Shown here: positions 58,385 to 64,000 of the stretch, one piece after another
How the letters are laid out: each line of letters opens with the position of its first letter
Numbering within the stretch: the first letter of the stretch is position 1
Assembly: GCA_902728285.1 (NCBI GenBank)
Contig: CACVBU010000047.1
Span: forward strand, 28,662 to 92,661
Direction: 5' to 3'
Length of the DNA: 64,000 nucleotides
Origin: Clytia hemisphaerica
Taxonomy: Eukaryota > Cnidaria > Hydrozoa > Leptothecata > Clytiidae
Program-made: the position numbers and the translations under genes
The notes under the pieces: generated by a model
Database searches by the model: none
The model's input: the letters and a program-made list of their open reading frames with translations, nothing else
What the model was told of the DNA's origin: nothing

Positions 58385-59134
58385 TGTTCGTAACGGTTAA
58401 CACTGTAGTGTGCATTGAATATGTTCAAACTGAAATAGAAAATTGAACAAAAACTAAGTCCTAATGTATATATGAAAATAAAGTAAAATTGAAGTTTGAA
58501 TGACAAAGTTCTATGTGTAAGCTAAGTATAATTGAATGCTAGTAGAAAAATAAGTAATGAAAATGTATCTTAAACCTAATAGCCACTGTAAGAAAGCAAA
58601 AGGCAAAGGAAGGGAAAGCAAAAAGAGAAAAACTCACCAGCTGGCCTGAATGTGAAAGCTGTGTAGGCAGCATGTACACAGGGTGTGTTAGACTAACACC
58701 AAGTGTAGTGTATGAAAAGTGACTAAGTTTGTATTGATAAGAGACTAATTTGATGTTGACTCCTTGAATGTCTCTGTTGAAGTGAGGCAAGTGGCTGAAA
58801 TGACCTCTATTTATGCATTCTGCAGAACAGATGCATAAATTACAGACCAAAAATTAATTTGACAAAAAATGAAATAAATTAGTGAAAATGTAAAGTAGAT
58901 ATTGAATTGACATAAATTAATGGATAAAATACTGACCAAACATATAAATTTCACAAAACTAAAGAAAAATACCAAAAGTGGTAGAAAAGTGTGTAAATTG
59001 CAGACCAAACTGAAAAATGTAAACAAACATGACAAAAACAAATGAAGACACAGAAAATGACACTCTGTGAAAAATGGTGGGAGTGTTGTTTGGGACTCTG
59101 AGATTTTGAGAACTTAAGGTTGCCTGCCTTAACA
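58385..59134 (-). repeat. Candidate 3' LTR of the BEL/Pao element
   Basis: Read on the minus strand, a purine tract (GGGGGAG) is directly followed by TGTTAAGGCAGGCAACC at 59134, a classical polypurine-tract/LTR junction. The segment runs about 750 bp and ends CGTTACGAACA at 58385, so it is bounded by TG and CA. Inside, degenerate units around AAATT(A/G)CAGACCAAA recur at 58830-59010. The partner 5' LTR would be beyond 64000, so the far boundary rests on the TG...CA ends only. Confidence 0.5.
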
Positions 59135-59243
59135 CTCCCCCAACAGAATGAAAAATGTGTTTTTTTTTTGTTTTTTTTTTGATGATTATAAACTAAGGAT
59201 TCAATTCTTCAACCCATACAATTGTGAGGTGATATCAATTTCA

Positions 59244-60392
59244 TCAATACCATGGATCAATATCAATGAACGGACTGAACGATGGGTTGCACGTTTTGTT
59301 TACATATTCGACATCAACTTCACGAATCTTTCCATCACGACCATTGTTGACGTTCTGAATTCGACCAAATTGATAAGTAGATGCAAGACTTGACTCTTGC
59401 TTTGTAAAAAGCACGATATCTCCAGTTTTTATGTCTGTGTCGTTGTTGAACCATTTTGGTTGACTCATCAAGTTAGGTACATGAGCCGTGAGCCAGCACT
59501 CAAACCAAGTGTCGTAAATCTTTTTGTTTGTTCTAATGATCTTGTCGTAGTCATTAGACACAGATAATGGTTCTGTAGGTGATCTTTCATTGTTACGCCC
59601 AAGAAGTAGACGATTTGGAGTTAGTAGATCTGACATCTCGAAATGTTTATGATTTCCAACAGCTAGTGGTAAATTGTTGATTGTGTTTGAGATGGTTGAT
59701 GCAAGTGTTTCCCAATGCAATATGGATAGACGTTCTTTGTTGATAGATTTTTCAATTGACTTCTTGATTTCAGATATCTTTCTCTCAACCCGACCATGAA
59801 CATTATGTCCTCCAACAGGACACGTGGCAAATTCAATGTTGAGCTTGGAATGTAGATGTTGTTGAATGTCGACGAGGTTCAATTCCATGGTTTCACATAC
59901 TTTTGATCGATCGTTGAAGTGCTTCACCTCTTGTGTTGCCTTCTTGAAGAAGTATTGTCTGGAGTTGCTGATATCCTCATCGGTCAAAGATGGTAATTGA
60001 TTTAGAGGATTGATTTTAGAAGTTGTGGTAAATTTCTTTCGAAGAGCATTGATGTATTTGATAACATATCCCATGATTCTGATGACCGTGTGAAATCTTT
60101 TGAAGTTGGGATCCAACAAGTAGCATGATAACTTGTACCTGTCTGATATAGCCTCAGGAAGTGTTAGTTTTGTGGAGGAAATGAAGCAATTGATAACTTC
60201 TTTTCGATCATCATCCCTTGATTCCTTTTTCATGAGTTGTTTCTCTTGAGCATTGAGTGAGATTTCCTGAACTGATTGGCTTGGAAATGTTGATGCGTCT
60301 TGATTCATCCATGGATATCCTTGGATCCAGTGAGAATTTTGATCTATTTCTTTGATTGATTCACATCTTCTTGTGCCCAAGTCTGCGATCAT
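59244..60392 (-). pseudogene. BEL/Pao pol 3' part: RNase H end and integrase remnant
   Basis: An open stretch of 382 codons ends at a stop at 59244. It begins with the IADLGTR end of the RNase H region. At about residue 165 (near 59897) the zinc-binding and central region of integrase is missing: HFNDRSKV passes directly into CETMELNLVDIQQHL. The first two catalytic acidic residues are therefore absent. The last catalytic glutamate, in GGHNVHGRVERKI, and the C-terminal region (NRLLLGRNNERSP, WFECWLTAHVPNL) are intact. The deletion keeps the frame. Confidence 0.8.
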
Positions 60393-61976
60393 GTCTTCTG
60401 ACTTTAAGTATTTCCATTCATTGATATCTGTGAATCGGTGTATTTCTGAAACTCTGTTTCTTGTCCATTGCTTGAGATTCAGGTTGTCATTGCTAATCCA
60501 ATATAATGTGATCTGTGAATCTGTGAATTTTATGGAAGACTTGTGCTTGTCTTTGAGGCTTTGTTGATGGTATGTCCTGAATGAGCAAATTGATCATTGA
60601 AGCAAACAATTCAGCCCTTGGTTGGGTGTACTCTTGTGAAATCAGTTTTGAACGACCAAATATGAGTTGACACGAATGCAATCCATTTTTCCTTTGGAAT
60701 CTGACATAAATAGCGATACAGACAAGATATTTGCTGGCATCACCAAATTCAAGTGTCTGGATGTCCAAGTTTGCTGCATCGTCTGGGATGATTGCACGTT
60801 TGAATCTGACTTCTTGATTTCATCCATCATCTCGAAATGATTGATCCAGAGACTTCTGAGGTTATCTGGAAGGACGTCATCCCAATCCATCTTTCTTTTG
60901 ACCAGATCATGGAGGTCCAACTTCATGGTTGCTACAATTGGAGTGATAAGTCCGGTGATGTCATATAACTCTGCAACTTTGGCAACACATTGACGTCGAG
61001 TTAGATCCTTTGGGATTGTAGATTGCAGTGTTGGTTTTCGCCCTCGTGACTTCTTGGCAAAGTTGAGCTGTTGTACATCAAGTGAGATTTCGTCTTCATG
61101 AGGGAACCATCTAAGTCCAGCCACTGATACTATTTCTCCATCATTTGATAGTGATTCTTGTGGTCTCTGTCCAGAGAAAGTGAACCCTTTTAGACTGAAA
61201 CCACCATGACTGATGACAACTTCAAGATTGTCTGCCAGTTTGTGGGCCAAGTTGACTGTTGGTGCTCCTGATAGGCAATCATCGACATACACATCGTTTG
61301 AAACTATTTGATGGATTTGTGGATACTCCTCTTTGAACAGTCGTGCAGTTTCCCTCAATCCTCTTTCTGCTTGATTGCCACTTGATTTGATACCATATAT
61401 GAGGGTTTTTGATCACTTTTCTTCTGGTGGCTTTGTAGAGTCGAGCTGATCTTGCCAAAGGTAACGCTGAAGACCCCAGTGGCTTGGATGTAGTTTGATT
61501 GAATTGTACATTTTTTGAACATCTGTATGGAAAACCACGGAGTGACACCTCCACCGCACGAAGATGTCAACAAGACGGTTCTTGTTATTCCTTCCCTTGG
61601 CGAGAAGGTCATTGAGCGAAAATCCAGAGTTGGTGGTCATGGATGCATCGAATACCACCCGACATGGTGTTGATACTGATGATTCTTTCCAAACGGCGCG
61701 CCATGGGATGTAATTTTGTAGATTTGATTCCGCCAATGACTGTTGCATTTCCTTCGGGAGGTTTTTGACATAGTCGACGTAGCCAAGTTTTTGGAGTTTG
61801 TGTTCGGAGTTAATAATGTCATCTTTGTCATCAGGGTTTTTGACGAGTCTGTGAAGCTGTTGATTATACACTTTGAGAGCAATGCCTCGATTTGGAGATA
61901 ATCTGCTTGGACTGTCCCATGAGTGGAAGAGTAGCAATTGACTGGTGGTTTTGTATGTCCACTGTGACGGAAGCAT
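60393..61976 (-). pseudogene. BEL/Pao pol: reverse transcriptase and RNase H
   Basis: The reverse transcriptase part shows IPWRAVWKESSVSTPCRVVF, FHTDVQKMYNSIKLHP and, in the next open stretch, NDVYVDDCLSG with the YVDD active site (about 61290). The connection follows (VAGLRWFPHEDEISLDV). RNase H shows FGDASKYL and PRAELFASM with its acidic residues. Breaks include a stop near 61414 after PPEEK and frame changes near 60800-60760 and 60560. Otherwise the segments are collinear. Confidence 0.82.
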
Positions 61977-63930
61977 CTATAATTGTTGTTCAGTTTTCTT
62001 CTTTGATGCTCATGATCTCGTTGGTGAAGGTTTTTGCATTTGGCACATCCTCTGCAACTGACGCAACGAAAGTTTGTTCACTTCCAGCACGTTCTGCTTC
62101 GTGAAGGTGTTGATTGTTTGATTGTTCATCAATCAAAATGATTACTCTTACTGTTGAAGACGTCACCAATTTGTGATAGATAACCGAGTAAACGAATGTC
62201 TGGATTAACGTCATACCCATTGTGAAAAAGACGAAGTTGGTTTTGATACAAAGTGTGTTGATAAGTGTGCTGCACCAATCCTGTTGAAGACCTCATGAGT
62301 CCCCCAATGATGCCAAATGAACCATCTGTGTTGACGAACTGTGATCTGTATATGGTAAGTCCGGATGGTAGTTGAAAGACAGGTTTCTGGAAAATAGCGA
62401 TTGACTTCATCCCAATCAGAAATCTACACACCTCCGATTGATTTAGGAACGCTAGGAAGGAATTGAATATTGTTACCTTCCTTGATGTAGCAATCTTTGA
62501 TGTCATCGTAACTTTTCCCTGTAGTGGATATTGTGGAAAGGTTCAGTGATACGATCCATACATGGGCCAATCATCACGGCTTGTGATCCATGGGCTGAGC
62601 GGAATTGATATTTTGTAGATACCACGTCTTGATACATTCTTTGAGCCACCAACACCATTCATTTCGACTTCGTATGATGAGTGGTTGACAGCGTGGGTCC
62701 CAGGTGTCTGACTGCTTCGAAGCGACTGACAAGTCACTGCAGCCAGTGTCGTAGAAGATCGTGTACGTTTCTGTTATGCAGATTGACTTAGCATAAAGAT
62801 AGCATTGTTTGAGTCATCCACTTGTTGATGATGATTTGATTTTGAATGTACTATGATAAATCCTGATGTCCTTTGAATAGTTGGTAGTGGATTTTTCGGA
62901 TGCAAACGTCTTGGTAGTGTCCAGGATGTCCTTGTTGACTTGTTCCAGCTTGTTTCGTCGCAACAAGGATATCTTCTGATCTTTTCATTAGCGGTGCGGA
63001 TGTTGACAAATAAATCTGTGTTTGACATCCCCCGTCATTGTGTTTGCCTGTGCTGATCTTCGCTCCAGGGTAGAGGCATTGATGGCACAGGCTGTTGTCT
63101 TTGAGGAACTTCAACGTGGGTCAGCTGTCATGTCTACGAACGTCTTACACGAGAAGTATTGGATCAGCTTGGTGTTCTTCGGGCCATTGGTCGGACGTGA
63201 TCATTGGCACCAACAAATGAAGCATGTTGACAAATGATGGTTGTTGAGGTGGTGTTGGTTGTCTTGGTTGTTGACCAAAGTAGATGATCCTCTCTCTTTC
63301 TGCCTTCCATCTTTATCCTTGTCTTTTCCCAGGGGTGGTGCCAACATTGAGTGAAGGATGGTAACTTGTTGTTGGATTTTGATCTCCTTCTCCAAAAAGT
63401 CGATCATGAGCTTCCATTTATATTTTCCCTCTCGGATTGTCACAGCTGTATGTAAGCCATCTCATCAGTCTGCTTTGGCCCAACTTGTTGAGAGGTGTAA
63501 GTGCGTCCCCATAGTATAATTCATCTCGATGTGATGCGTTGAGGCTAGAAGCATCAAATCTCGCATGGTATTGGACGATTGCTGAGCGATCTGTGATCTT
63601 GGTGAGTCTTTAACTTCATAATCAATGGATGTGAGGGTTGCGAGCTTTGCAAAGTAGTAGCTTTCGGTCTCCAAAGGCGTCCTTGAGTCGAAGCCAGATT
63701 TCATCGATGTCATTTACGTTCTTAACAAGTTCAACGCATGTTTTCCAAGTGATTGTTTTTCACAAAAGTCTGGTTGTAAGGATGTTGGTACGTGATCAGA
63801 ATAAATTTTTTGAAGTTGTCAATGAATGTGAATATCAATCTCAGCTTCGTAACCATGAAATTTGGGCAATTTGATATTTTATTGAACCTTTTTGAAAGAG
63901 TCAAGTTTATCAAGTTCTCGAGATTTCATT
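61977..63930 (-). pseudogene. BEL/Pao gag and aspartic protease, fragmented
   Basis: Short open stretches in alternating frames. IDEIWLRLKDAFGD (about 63700) fits the gag region. CHQCLYPGAKISTGKHNDGGC (about 63080) has a zinc-knuckle-like CX2C-H-C spacing. YDTGCSDLSV with the DTG catalytic triplet (62742-62750) marks the protease, followed by VGGSKNVSRRGIYKISIPL. At least five frame changes separate these. The start of gag is not visible. Confidence 0.65.
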
Positions 63931-64000
63931 TCATCGTTTATGGTCTTTTCATACTGTTGAGCAGATTTAGGAAGTGTATCGTAGTTTGTCTTTATTGGAC

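Larger units (their letters stand above)
58385..64000 (-). mobile_element. BEL/Pao LTR retrotransposon, defective, 5' truncated by window
   Basis: On the minus strand the order is gag-like, zinc-knuckle, aspartic protease, reverse transcriptase, RNase H, integrase remnant, purine tract and LTR. This order and the sequence motifs (YVDD, IADLGTR, IPWRAVW) fit BEL/Pao. The coding region is broken by several frameshifts and stops and by an internal deletion in integrase, so the copy cannot act on its own. It is the largest mobile element here. Confidence 0.88.

Overview
The window is AT-rich nuclear DNA from an invertebrate animal. It has many small exons with GT-AG introns, abundant short inverted-repeat elements, a tRNA-derived SINE and a BEL/Pao retrotransposon. 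Protein content and repeat style suggest a non-bilaterian or marine invertebrate, perhaps a cnidarian or sponge, but the sequence alone does not fix the species. Exon maps below were built by hand from splice sites, reading phase and remembered family similarity.

Layout: 1-7600 holds transposon debris (a broken transposase-like gene, a minisatellite, a long copy of a fold-back family and a palindromic element). 7667-27445 (+) is WAPL, the cohesin-release factor, in 20 phase-consistent coding exons; its large introns are filled with repeats. 28596-29948 (-) is a likely small gene for a secreted, very acidic protein, converging on WAPL. 33441-47071 (-) is a 17-exon gene for a fused pseudouridine-5'-phosphate glycosidase and PfkB pseudouridine kinase. 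50878-51639 (-) is SURF2, divergent from RPLP0 (ribosomal stalk protein P0, 52141-57001, +) across about 500 bp. 58385-64000 (-) is a decayed BEL/Pao element with a candidate 3' LTR; its 5' end lies outside the window.

The conserved genes are housekeeping: cohesin dynamics, modified-nucleoside salvage and ribosome production. SURF2 and RPLP0 may share a promoter. The rest is a dense set of small DNA elements, many with recognisable target-site duplications (TA, TTA/TAA, TTAA, TCTAG, 7 bp), several nested within one another. The most unusual is a family whose one end is a snap-back hairpin next to a tetranucleotide array that differs in unit and length between copies.

Stretches where I recognise nothing: 1910-2540, 2540-3100, 9760-10200, 30200-31890, 32740-33240 and 47100-47620.
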